A DNA stretch of 64,000 bases from an uncultured Clostridia bacterium. Lineage in GTDB: Bacteria > Bacillota > Clostridia > TANB77 > CAG-508. Location: positions 124,001-188,000 of the forward strand of contig CAKPAW010000001.1 in the NCBI GenBank assembly GCA_934133165.1, in the 5' to 3' direction. This document shows positions 37,964-45,651 of the stretch, piece by piece; the stretch's first letter is position 1, and every line of letters starts with the position of its first letter. The notes beneath the pieces were generated by a model. It ran no database searches. It saw only the letters and a program-made list of their open reading frames with translations, and was not told where the DNA came from. Made by a program: the position numbers and the translations under genes.

Positions 37964-38113
37964 ATGGATACAGAATCTAAAAAAGAAATTAAAATTGTTT
38001 CTGGTAATGGAAAAGATTTAAATATTTCTCCTGTTTATGACCATATTGATATAGAAAAACCTAATACAGAAAAGGAAAAGAAAAAAATTATAATTCCAGA
38101 AGAAAAAAAATAA
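37964..38113 (+). CDS. Small conserved-type charged protein
   Basis: 49 residues, highly charged and Lys-rich at the end (E-K-E-K-K-K-I-I-I-P-E-E-K-K), with a central D-L-N-I-S-P-V-Y-D-H segment that I have the impression of seeing in small Clostridia proteins; function unknown. AAAGGTGG lies seven bases before the ATG, a good promoter is upstream and a terminator follows directly, so it is a complete single-gene unit. No membrane segment. Confidence 0.7.
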   Translation: MDTESKKEIKIVSGNGKDLNISPVYDHIDIEKPNTEKEKKKIIIPEEKK

Positions 38114-38145
38114 AATTGCTAACTTTAAAATTAGCAATTTTATTT
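38112..38145. terminator. Bidirectional terminator
   Basis: AAAATTGCTAA and TTAGCAATTTT stem with T-runs, between the plus-strand small gene and the SSB-like gene. Confidence 0.85.
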
Positions 38146-38149
38146 TTAT

Positions 38150-38836
38150 CTATATAGCCTCTTTATTTTCTTCATTATTTGTATTTTCTGCTTGATCTAT
38201 AACTTCTAAACTTGCAACTGAAACTTCATATGCTATTCTTATTTCTGAAGTACCATCTTCATATTTTTTCTCATATTGTCTAGATTGTACTCTACCAATA
38301 ATTCTTACTTCTGTTCCAACTGGAATATTTTCACAGAATCTAGCATTTCTACCCCATGCTATACATGGTATATAATCTGATTTATTATAAGCTCTATTTA
38401 CTGCAAGTAATATATCTGCTATTTCTCTACCAAATGGTGTTTTTCTGTAGATAGGTTTTTTACAAATAAAACCATCTAAAATTACTTCATTTGATGAATT
38501 TTCTTTACTTGGTTTAAATTCTTCTTCGTCTTCATTTCCAAATTTTATTTCTTTTGCAAATACTGTAAGAACTAATCTGTTTTTTTCATTTTCGTAACTA
38601 TTATATGAACGGAATTGTCCTTCAATAATTACATTTTTTCCAATTTTTAAATCTTCTTCTACTAATAATCTTTCTGAAATAGTAATTGGAATGTTGTCTG
38701 CATTACCACTTAAACGTGGTACACTTAAGTCAAATATGTAAAATTTTTCTCCATAAATTTCGTGACTAAATCTCTTTTCACTTGTTACTTTTCCAATTAG
38801 AACTAATTGGTTATTTTCTGAATAGTTTGTATTCAA
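38150..38836 (-). CDS. Single-stranded DNA-binding-like protein with two OB folds (TTG start)
   Basis: 228 residues. Two OB-fold halves: about 8-105 (L-V-L-I-G-K-V-T, V-I-I-E-G-Q-F-R-S) and about 118-215 (V-I-L-D-G-F-I-C-K-K-P, the SSB-like R-K-T-P-F-G-R-E-I-A-D-I-L-L-A-V-N-R, PCIAWGRNARF, V-R-I-I-G-R-V-Q-S-R). The second half is the more canonical SSB; the acidic tail D-I-P-F of replicative SSB is absent. It could be an accessory ssDNA-binding or primosome-type protein. The start is TTG after GGGGAGG. Not part of an rpsF-rpsR operon. Confidence 0.78.
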   Translation of the reverse strand: MNTNYSENNQLVLIGKVTSEKRFSHEIYGEKFYIFDLSVPRLSGNADNIPITISERLLVEEDLKIGKNVIIEGQFRSYNSYENEKNRLVLTVFAKEIKFGNEDEEEFKPSKENSSNEVILDGFICKKPIYRKTPFGREIADILLAVNRAYNKSDYIPCIAWGRNARFCENIPVGTEVRIIGRVQSRQYEKKYEDGTSEIRIAYEVSVASLEVIDQAENTNNEENKEAI

Positions 38837-39023
38837 TTTCTTTTCCTCCCCTTATTTGTTTATCTCATTAGCATTTTATTCTTTTGGTATATTTTTTAGA
38901 ATGTTTTTTACAAATTCTATTATACTACCTTTTTTTGGATTTGTCTACATAAAAAGTTAAATTTTCCAATTTTTATTTCATTTTTAATTGATTTATACTA
39001 TTTTTTCAGGTTCACTAATAGTA

Positions 39024-39494
39024 TTATTTTCCGTATAACAATAATATAGTTCCTATTGCCATACTACAATTTGTATTTTCATATAAAGGTACTCTTATTT
39101 CTTCTGGCTCTATATTTTTACCATCTTTAGTTTTTAAATTTCTTTGTAGACAAAGCATTATTTCATCTTCTTCTACTGAAGATGCCGTAATTGTTGCTTT
39201 TGAGTTAAAACCATATGTTACAATTTCTGCATTTATTCCTTCTATTAATTTTAAATTGCCTTTTATATCAGAATTAATAATTACATATTTAGCTTTTTGT
39301 ATTAATTTTTTTAACATTTCTTCATTTTTAAATTCTTTGGTAATTATTATTGTTTCAAATGTAATATTTTTTATATTTTCTATGCTCTTTTCTTTAAGAA
39401 ATAGTATATTACTTTCTTTAAAATCTAATTTTTCTAATTGTTTACGAATGCAGTTTTCTACATTTTCTTCACTAACAATCCCGATAAATGGCAT
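39024..39494 (-). CDS. Conserved-type protein of unknown function
   Basis: 156 residues, alpha/beta, no signal peptide. The segment A-E-I-V-T-Y-G-F-N-S-K-A-T-I-T-A-S-S resembles the substrate-binding part of Mur-ligase C-terminal domains, but no ATPase is present. I use the ATG at 39494 because AAGGAG lies eight bases upstream. It lies 53 bases from a polysaccharide deacetylase start-side neighbour on the same strand and may be cotranscribed. I cannot name a family. Confidence 0.55.
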   Translation of the reverse strand: MPFIGIVSEENVENCIRKQLEKLDFKESNILFLKEKSIENIKNITFETIIITKEFKNEEMLKKLIQKAKYVIINSDIKGNLKLIEGINAEIVTYGFNSKATITASSVEEDEIMLCLQRNLKTKDGKNIEPEEIRVPLYENTNCSMAIGTILLLYGK

Positions 39495-39547
39495 TTTGTA
39501 TCTCCTTAAATTAAATTTTATTGGTATTATTTCCAAAATTATATTAC

Positions 39548-40324
39548 TTATTCATTTTTAGAATTCACTCTCTGTGTACCATTTACATCTATATAATAAT
39601 TATTTTTATATATTAAATTTGAAACTGTAACAATTTGATAACCTTTTTGTTCTATATTAGTCAATAACATATCTAAACTATCTGCTGTATGTTTTGTTCC
39701 ATTATGGCTTAAAATTATACTTCCTGAAGACAATTTATTTTCTAATCGTTTCCACATTTCTTCACCTGTTAAACCTGAATAGTCCAATGTATCTAAGTTC
39801 CATTGTATTGTCTCATGATTTTGTGATTTTGCTGCTTTTATTACAGTATCATTATATTCTCCATATGGTCCCCTATATAGAGTCGTTTTCTTTCCTGTAA
39901 TCTTCTCTATTTTCTCACTACATTTTTGTATTTGTTCTATATTTTTCTCTAAATTCAAATTATTTACATGTGGATGCGTATTTGAATGATTACCTATTTC
40001 GTGACCTGCCTCAGATATTTTCTTTACCGCTTCTTGGTGTTTATCAACAAAATCCCCTACCATAAAAAATGTTATATGAACATTGTGTTTTGCAAGAGTT
40101 GATAAAATAGAATCTATATCATCTGCTTCCCATGCACAATTCATTGTAAAAGCTATTTTTTTTTCGTTTGTTTGCACATTATATATTGGTAATTCCTTTG
40201 TTGCAGCTGATGTCTCTATTGTTACATTATTTGTCATTGCAAATGCCATTACAAACAATATAATAACTGTGCCAAGTGATACAAAATATGAATTTATTTT
40301 TGATTTATTAAATACTATAAACAT
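39548..40324 (-). CDS. Polysaccharide deacetylase (PdaB-like)
   Basis: 258 residues: N-terminal membrane helix (about 13-33) and NodB domain. Motif 1 is degenerate, T-M-N-C-A-W-E-A-D-D, as in PdaB-type proteins rather than TFDDGP; motif 2 is HSNTHPH; motif 3 is RGPYGEYN. PdaB-type deacetylases act on cortex or spore peptidoglycan. AGGAGG precedes the ATG. The weak motif 1 retains a late Asp pair, so activity is uncertain. Confidence 0.82.
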   Translation of the reverse strand: MFIVFNKSKINSYFVSLGTVIILFVMAFAMTNNVTIETSAATKELPIYNVQTNEKKIAFTMNCAWEADDIDSILSTLAKHNVHITFFMVGDFVDKHQEAVKKISEAGHEIGNHSNTHPHVNNLNLEKNIEQIQKCSEKIEKITGKKTTLYRGPYGEYNDTVIKAAKSQNHETIQWNLDTLDYSGLTGEEMWKRLENKLSSGSIILSHNGTKHTADSLDMLLTNIEQKGYQIVTVSNLIYKNNYYIDVNGTQRVNSKNE

Positions 40325-40368
40325 AAAAACCTCCTAATATAAGCTACTTCATTTTATGCTTATAGTAA

Positions 40369-40400
40369 AAGGTTTATGATATTTTTTAATCATAAACCTC
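40369..40400 (-). terminator. Terminator overlapping the end of a gene remnant
   Basis: AGGTTTATGAT and ATCATAAACCT stem, with TTTTACT after it on the minus strand. The remnant stop codon lies in the loop. Confidence 0.6.
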
Positions 40401-40565
40401 TATTGCTTTTATTATTGTTCTTTTAATTGCTCCTAATTTGCACGTAATTAATGTTATTTCTCTTTCACCATTTATATTATTTTCTAAACATGTTGTATTA
40501 TTTGGATCTACTTTATAATTTCTATAAACTTGATTTATAAATTGATCTGCACCTGCTTTTGTGTT
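40386..40565 (-). pseudogene. Gene remnant, possibly a sortase C-terminus
   Basis: A 59-codon open stretch without a start codon, preceded by TGA. It contains E-I-T-L-I-T-C-K followed eight residues later by K-R-T-I-I-K-A, reminiscent of the sortase T-L-x-T-C and downstream Arg, and retains its own terminator. The 5' two-thirds of any parent gene is missing. The rest of 40566-40753 is AT-rich and holds only the upstream region of the plus-strand gene at 40754. Confidence 0.35.
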
Positions 40566-40753
40566 TCATTCCCTTCCAATTTAAAATTAGGTTTTTATCC
40601 CAACTCTTTTTTTAATATATATTGTTTTTATTTTAATTTATTCTATTAACTTTTATCTATTTTTCTACATATTTTGACACTTTATTACTAAATTTTACAT
40701 ATTATATAGTAGCTATAAAATATAGCCAAAATTTAAAGAAAAGAGGTATTTAT

Positions 40754-41212
40754 ATGGATTTTGATAAAAACGTATGTCCTGTAGTGGATGTAGATGGTGT
40801 TATTGCATCTGGAAAACAATTTGACTTAGATATTCGTCTTCCAGAAGACAACAGAAACGTTATATATGGTGTTATAAAAGATTGCTATGGCGAGCCTGTA
40901 TGTGATGCTGTTGTTAAACTTATAGAAATAATATGTGAATGTGGTAAGGAAGAAAGAAGACCTGTTTCTCATACTTTCACAGATAAAGATGGTGAGTTCG
41001 TATTTGGTCCTTTATGTGCTAACAAAATGTATGCAATACAAATTTGGGTAGATAATGTAAAACATTGTAAAGTTTGCACAGAATGTAAACGTGAAGGGAA
41101 ATGCTTAAAAGGTGTTAAATTAGATTGTAAACATGATTATAAATGCGAAAAAAAGGATTGTGTAAGATCTGAAGAATGTTCTAAATGTCCTAACACTCCA
41201 AGCTGTTGCTAA
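40754..41212 (+). CDS. Cys-rich protein with carboxypeptidase-regulatory-like fold
   Basis: 152 residues. Residues 35-100 (Y-G-V-I-K-D-C-Y-G-E-P-V-C-D-A-V-V-K-L, T-D-K-D-G-E-F-V-F-G-P-L) have the Greek-key pattern of carboxypeptidase-regulatory-like/Cna-B folds; the last 50 are a Cys/Lys-rich tail with about a dozen cysteines ending C-P-N-T-P-S-C-C. There is no signal peptide. In endospore formers similar proteins are linked to the spore surface; that role is inferred. AAAGAGG precedes the ATG. It is a single-gene unit ending at a terminator at 41291. Confidence 0.65.
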   Translation: MDFDKNVCPVVDVDGVIASGKQFDLDIRLPEDNRNVIYGVIKDCYGEPVCDAVVKLIEIICECGKEERRPVSHTFTDKDGEFVFGPLCANKMYAIQIWVDNVKHCKVCTECKREGKCLKGVKLDCKHDYKCEKKDCVRSEECSKCPNTPSCC

Positions 41213-41290
41213 TTATAAAGTATTTTAATTTTGCATATTTATTTTATGTAAAAAATCATCTATTCTTATAATGTAAAAAACAATAATATA

Positions 41291-41322
41291 TAGCCTACAC
41301 TTTTTTGTGTAGGCTTTATTTT
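41291..41322. terminator. Bidirectional terminator
   Basis: AGCCTACAC and GTGTAGGCT stem with T-rich flanks on both strands. Confidence 0.85.
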
Positions 41323-41468
41323 TATAATATTCCCATTTTTCTAGCAAATTGTCTTCCTTTTTTTATCATTTGCTTTTTGTTTTTTCCTGACATTTCTTTA
41401 TAAACCATCATAGCTCCTGCAGAAACCATCCCGCCAATTATCATACCTTTTACAAACTTCATATTCAT
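41322..41468 (-). CDS. Small membrane-associated protein
   Basis: 48 residues: M-N-M-K-F-V-K-G, a short Gly/Met-rich hydrophobic segment (about 8-22), then a Lys-rich amphipathic helix. AAGGAGG lies six bases before the ATG. The plan resembles small YtxH/YtpR-like membrane-tethered proteins but no family is certain. It ends at a strong terminator and begins just after the TSUP half-gene stop, so it may be the last gene of that operon. Confidence 0.68.
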   Translation of the reverse strand: MNMKFVKGMIIGGMVSAGAMMVYKEMSGKNKKQMIKKGRQFARKMGIL

Positions 41469-41470
41469 TA

Positions 41471-41875
41471 TTACCTCCTTTTTATTTTTCTATTATTATG
41501 GTTTTTTCTTTTAATTTTATACTCCCTGAAAAGTCTGTATGTTTCATAAATCGCTATAATTAGTATAAAACTGGCAAAAAATTTTTTTAACAAACTAGAA
41601 TCAATATTACTTGATATTATCGCTCCCATAATAGCACCTAATACTCCAAATATGGAAATAGTTAACGCCAATTTTAAATCCACATTTTTATATTTTAAAT
41701 TAGTATATATTGCAACTATTGAGGTTGGAATAAAAAACACCAAATTTGTAGCTTGTGCTATATGTTGGTCTAAACCTGAAAAGACTGATAATAAAAGAAT
41801 TAATATACTTCCTCCGCCCATTCCAAGTCCTGTTACAACTCCTGCTATTATACCAAACAAAATTATTACTATCAT
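41471..41875 (-). CDS. Half-size TSUP (TauE/SafE) membrane protein, second
   Basis: 134 residues with four membrane helices and the TSUP repeat signature (G-I-I-A-G-V-V-T-G-L-G-M-G-G-G-S). Full TSUP carriers, which export sulfite, sulfonates or related anions, have two such repeats in about 250 residues. Here each repeat is a separate gene. It has no clear ribosome site, so it may be translated by coupling with the upstream half at 41958, 82 bases away. A basic tail (R-E-Y-K-I-K-R-K) follows the last helix. Confidence 0.72.
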   Translation of the reverse strand: MIVIILFGIIAGVVTGLGMGGGSILILLLSVFSGLDQHIAQATNLVFFIPTSIVAIYTNLKYKNVDLKLALTISIFGVLGAIMGAIISSNIDSSLLKKFFASFILIIAIYETYRLFREYKIKRKNHNNRKIKRR

Positions 41876-41957
41876 TTGTTACTCATATAATCAATTTTAT
41901 AGAAATTCTAATCTATTTAATTAATTTCCTTTCTTCTAATTTTATTACATTGTATGT

Positions 41958-42311
41958 TTACTGAATTAACATTTTTATTGAAACATAAAATAAAAATATG
42001 GTAAATAAAATTCGTACATATACAGTTGGTATCTTTCTTAATAATTTTGTTCCTATTATTCCGCCAATTACCCCACCTATTGCACAATATATTCCAATTT
42101 TCCAGTCAATATAATTTTGTCTATAATAAAAAATACTACTTGCTATAACCATTGGTAATATGCAGAGCACTGCTGTTCCTCTTGCTTTTTTATCTTCCGT
42201 TTTTAATAGATATATAAATGCTGGCACTAAAATTAGACCTCCACCTGAAGCAAACAAACCGCATATTATTCCTGCAGTAAAACCAATTAATGGTCTTTTC
42301 ATCTCTTTCAT
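41958..42311 (-). CDS. Half-size TSUP (TauE/SafE) membrane protein, first
   Basis: 117 residues, four membrane helices, with G-F-T-A-G-I-I-C-G-L-F-A-S-G-G-G-L and a mid-protein G-G-V-I-G-G-I-I-G-T-K-L-L. It is homologous to the half at 41471 through the shared repeat motif. A heterodimer of the two would rebuild one carrier (inference). AAAAGGA precedes the ATG. The start is about 110 bases from the cysteine desulfurase stop, which fits sulfur-related context but does not prove it. Confidence 0.74.
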   Translation of the reverse strand: MKEMKRPLIGFTAGIICGLFASGGGLILVPAFIYLLKTEDKKARGTAVLCILPMVIASSIFYYRQNYIDWKIGIYCAIGGVIGGIIGTKLLRKIPTVYVRILFTIFLFYVSIKMLIQ

Positions 42312-42369
42312 TTCATTTTCCTTTTATTTTTTAGTATGCAATTTTTCAAAAATTTTATTCAGGGCATTT

Positions 42370-42390
42370 GGGGACGGGTCAATTTTGTCC
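42370..42390. repeat. GGGAC-type repeat remnant
   Basis: GGGGACGGGTCAATTTTGTCC, a short relative of the repeats at 8018 and 34796, between the TSUP and desulfurase genes. Confidence 0.45.
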
Positions 42391-42423
42391 TTTACATAAA
42401 CTGAAATAATTGATATGTTTTTG

Positions 42424-43548
42424 TTATATAATTTTCAACAATTGTTCTACTAAAAAATCTATATCTTCTTTTGTGTTATCATCTCCTAAAGTAATTCTTA
42501 ATGCACCATTTGCAAATTCTTTGTCAAGACCTATTGCAACTAACACATGTGAAGGATTAGATGAACCAGAACTACATGCACTTCCAGTTGATGCACATAT
42601 TCCTTTTTCGTCTAATTTAAGCAATAATTCTTCTCCATCTACATTTGGAAATGACACATTTGCATTTCCTGGTAATCTTTTTTCTATACTTCCATTTATT
42701 TTGCAATTTGGTATTTTTTCTTTCAATTGCGAAAAATAGTAATCTCTTAAATCTGTTAATTTTTTTATATGTTCATCTAAATTTTTATAAGCTATTTCTA
42801 TTGCTTTTCCTAAGCCTACAATTCCTGCAACATTTTCTGTTCCAGACCTTTTATTTTTCTCTTGATGTCCTCCATCTTGGATTCTATCAAATTGTATTCC
42901 TTCTCTTACATATAGTGCGCCCACTCCTTTTGGTCCATAAAATTTATGTGCAGACATCGATAATAAATCTATATTCATTTCATTCACATCTATTTTTGCA
43001 TTTCCTATAGCTTGAACACAATCTGTATGAAATATTATTTGGTACTTTTTCGCAATTTCTCCTATTTGTTTTATTGGCTCTATAGTTCCTATTTCGTTGT
43101 TTGCAAACATTATACTTATAAGAATTGTATCTGGTCTTATTGATTTTTCTAATTCTTCTAATGAAATAAAACCTTCTTCATCCACATTTAAATACGTTAT
43201 ACTAAATCCTTGTTTTTCTAATGTTTTACAACTTTCTAAAATTGCTGGATGTTCAATTTTGCTTGTAATTATATGTTTTCCTTTTTGCATATTTGAATAT
43301 GCAACTCCCTTTAATGCTAAATTATCTGATTCTGTACCACAAGATGTAAAATATATTTCTTTTACTTTAGAATTAATTGCATTTGCTACTTTCTGTCTTG
43401 CATCTTCTATTGCTCTTTTAGACTGCCTTGCTATAGAATAAATTGATGATGCATTTCCATACTGCATATTGAAATATGGTATCATTTCTCTTAAAACTTC
43501 TTCTTTTACTCTTGTTGTAGCTGCATGATCAAAATATTTTATATTCAT
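42424..43548 (-). CDS. Cysteine desulfurase (NifS/IscS-type)
   Basis: 374 residues. YFDHAATT at the N-terminus, the PLP lysine in S-M-S-A-H-K-F-Y-G-P-K-G, RSGTENVAG, and the catalytic-cysteine loop A-S-T-G-S-A-C-S-S-G-S. It removes sulfur from cysteine for Fe-S clusters or tRNA thiolation; a 4-thiouridine or 2-thiouridine role with the MnmA at 51.6 kb is possible. No iscU or thiI is adjacent, so the name iscS or nifS cannot be fixed. AAAGGAGAG precedes the ATG. Confidence 0.92.
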   Translation of the reverse strand: MNIKYFDHAATTRVKEEVLREMIPYFNMQYGNASSIYSIARQSKRAIEDARQKVANAINSKVKEIYFTSCGTESDNLALKGVAYSNMQKGKHIITSKIEHPAILESCKTLEKQGFSITYLNVDEEGFISLEELEKSIRPDTILISIMFANNEIGTIEPIKQIGEIAKKYQIIFHTDCVQAIGNAKIDVNEMNIDLLSMSAHKFYGPKGVGALYVREGIQFDRIQDGGHQEKNKRSGTENVAGIVGLGKAIEIAYKNLDEHIKKLTDLRDYYFSQLKEKIPNCKINGSIEKRLPGNANVSFPNVDGEELLLKLDEKGICASTGSACSSGSSNPSHVLVAIGLDKEFANGALRITLGDDNTKEDIDFLVEQLLKII

Positions 43549-43646
43549 ATTAAAAACTCTCCTTTTATCATTTTTAATATTATATTATTTTAAACTTATA
43601 TTATTCTAATATAAATTTAAAAATCTATCTTAACAAATAAAAAAGT

Positions 43647-43706
43647 GAGCCTAAGATTTTCTAGCAAATGTAAATTTTAAGAAAATCTTAGGCTTGCCAT
43701 ATTTAT
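43647..43706 (-). repeat. 60-bp hairpin repeat, second copy
   Basis: Same sequence as the pnp terminator repeat at 5071-5130 with about nine differences: AGCCTAAGATTTTCT stem and matching flanks. It lies about 100 bases past the stop of the gene at 43805 and probably terminates it. No coding capacity is seen in 43549-43804. Confidence 0.75.
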
Positions 43707-43804
43707 CTAGTACGGAAATTCCTCCTACTATATAAAAAACAAAATGTCAGATTTCCATTAATATTAAATAATTGATTCTAATATATGGTTCATCTTTCAT
43801 TTTG

Positions 43805-44389
43805 TTATCTTATTGTTTGATTATTATTCTTTTTTTTATTTTGCTCATTTGCTAATAACTCTTCCCTTTGAGCTATTTTTTCTTCTATTTCTTGTTTAAA
43901 TTCTTTATTTGGCACATTCTTTAGTTCTTGTTCAAATTCTTTATGAGTTTTAGTTTTTACTTCTTTACTTGTATCTTTTGTCTGCATTTTCTCGTTTCCT
44001 AAGAAAAATTCTTTTATTTTTTCTATAAAACTTTTTTTATTTTCTTGCATTCTCATTGGATTAACTGCTTCAAACTCATCTTTGTGTTTTTCATATGCTG
44101 TTATCGCTTTTTCTATTTTTCTCTTATTTCTTCGTTCTTCTAATAATCTCTCTTGCTCTTTTTTTATTTCTTCTCGACATGTTTCAGTATATTTTCTATT
44201 TTCATCTCTTCTCTTTTGTTCTAAACTCAAATAACTATCTTTCTTTTCACTTATTAATTGATTTTTTGCACTTTTTATAGATGCCTCTGTTAGTTTTAAG
44301 TTATCATCTTCTATAACTTGTAACATTGCATCTACTTCTAATTGTTTTTCTTGTTCAATTAAAATATCTCTTATTTTTTCTTCATTCAT
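43805..44389 (-). CDS. Coiled-coil protein of unknown function
   Basis: 194 residues, very rich in Glu, Lys and Arg, predicted almost wholly helical (about 1-110 coiled coil, then a looser charged tail with a second helix near 145-185). No signal peptide or membrane helix. No family recognised. The ribosome site is weak (TTGGAATG). It stands alone between two terminators. Confidence 0.55.
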   Translation of the reverse strand: MNEEKIRDILIEQEKQLEVDAMLQVIEDDNLKLTEASIKSAKNQLISEKKDSYLSLEQKRRDENRKYTETCREEIKKEQERLLEERRNKRKIEKAITAYEKHKDEFEAVNPMRMQENKKSFIEKIKEFFLGNEKMQTKDTSKEVKTKTHKEFEQELKNVPNKEFKQEIEEKIAQREELLANEQNKKKNNNQTIR

Positions 44390-44434
44390 TCCAATATAAC
44401 TCCATTATATATTTTTATAATTACATTATATGCA

Positions 44435-44473
44435 AATTGTCCTAGAAATATGATTCTTTTCTAGGACAATTTT
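44435..44473 (-). terminator. Terminator after the gene at 44501
   Basis: AAATTGTCCTAGAAA and TTTCTAGGACAATTT stem, 15 bp, about 28 bases past the stop. Confidence 0.85.
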
Positions 44474-44500
44474 ATATATGAGTTTTTTATGTTATCAAAA

Positions 44501-44836
44501 TTAATTAGATGATGCCCATCTTAATACTTTAATATCTTTGTATGTATTTAGAACATCTTCATATTTTTCGTATTCTTCTTCCCAAATCATTTTTGGTACC
44601 TTATCAAATGCATTAAATACTTTTTCTGCTTCCATTAAGAAAATTATTTGTTCTTGTACACTCATTTTTTTATATCTTTTTGAAAAAGCATATAATTTAT
44701 CTAACATTTGGTTTGCTTCTATAAAGCTCCAAAAATCTTTTACATTCATTCCTGCTAATTTTAATTGCATAACAGCATATGCTGCAAGTGCTACTATTGT
44801 AAATAATAATATATAAATAATTGTCATTAGTTCCAT
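44501..44836 (-). CDS. Small single-pass membrane protein
   Basis: 111 residues: an N-terminal membrane helix (about 4-24, T-I-I-Y-I-L-L-F-T-I-V-A-L-A) and a soluble helical domain with aromatic-rich ends. Not recognised. I use the ATG at 44836, five bases after AGGTGG; an extension to 44896 lacks a ribosome site. It lies upstream-side of the terminator at 44435 and downstream of the GatD-like gene by about 100 bases. Confidence 0.58.
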   Translation of the reverse strand: MELMTIIYILLFTIVALAAYAVMQLKLAGMNVKDFWSFIEANQMLDKLYAFSKRYKKMSVQEQIIFLMEAEKVFNAFDKVPKMIWEEEYEKYEDVLNTYKDIKVLRWASSN

Positions 44837-44940
44837 TTTTTCCACCTTCTCTTTTGAATATACTATTATTATATCACTTTTGTAATTATTATGCAATATT
44901 TTTGTAATAATTTTGTAATATTTATGTAATATTTGTTTTT

Positions 44941-45648
44941 TTATAACTTTTTAAACTCTTCTAACCTTTGATTATAAGCTGCTTTTAAGTCTTCTTCAAA
45001 AGCTAATTTTTTTTCTTTTACCCCCATCTTTTCAATCAATTTTTTAGTAAATAATGGGTTTAATATTAATATTGGCCCTATTAAATATGTTCCTATAAAA
45101 TTATTTTTCATTATTCCCTCTAGTTTTGATTCTTTGTTTAATCCTATTCCTTTTTCTACTTTTGCAAAATAATTTTCTTCATTATTACCATATGCAAAAG
45201 TAAATTGACTTTTAAATCCTACTATATCTATATTATCCCATTTTCCAATAAACATACTATTATGTCTGTGAAGCATATTTCTTTTTGCATAAATATCAAA
45301 TATTCCTAGTGCTTCTATTTTACTTCCATCTTCATTTTCAATGTATTTGCTAAAAATTTCTATAGCATTTCCAGTTATTAAAAAAATAACATTTTCTTCT
45401 ATAAGTTCTTCAATTTTTTCCTTGTATGGCTTCAATTTTGTTATTACTTTTTCTTGCATATTTTCTGTCATTGGACCCAAATATATAAAATTAACTTTTT
45501 CTTTTACAAAGCAAGGTTCTTCGTCAAATGCTGTTTCGATAAAATTTGCATTTGGCAAGCATTTTTTCAAATATTTCATATTGCTTATATCACCATACAA
45601 ATTACAAAACTCTGGAAATAAAATTTCTATTTTTAATTTTTCTTCCAT
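44941..45648 (-). CDS. gatD: GatD-like glutamine amidotransferase subunit lacking catalytic residues
   Basis: 235 residues. Start C-N-L-Y-G-D-I-S-N is the GatD/CobQ-type nucleotide-side motif, and the C-terminal E-G-I-M-K-N-N-F-I-G-T-Y-L-x-G-P-I-L is family-like. But the nucleophile elbow reads L-I-T-G-N-A, Thr92 in place of Cys, and the histidine of the GTYLHGP motif is Ile190. Glutamine hydrolysis should be lost. GatD normally delivers ammonia to MurT to amidate glutamate of lipid II. It follows murT by three bases, so the pair is coupled; GatD may now be a structural or channel subunit. Confidence 0.8.
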   Translation of the reverse strand: MEEKLKIEILFPEFCNLYGDISNMKYLKKCLPNANFIETAFDEEPCFVKEKVNFIYLGPMTENMQEKVITKLKPYKEKIEELIEENVIFLITGNAIEIFSKYIENEDGSKIEALGIFDIYAKRNMLHRHNSMFIGKWDNIDIVGFKSQFTFAYGNNEENYFAKVEKGIGLNKESKLEGIMKNNFIGTYLIGPILILNPLFTKKLIEKMGVKEKKLAFEEDLKAAYNQRLEEFKKL

Positions 45649-45651
45649 GCC

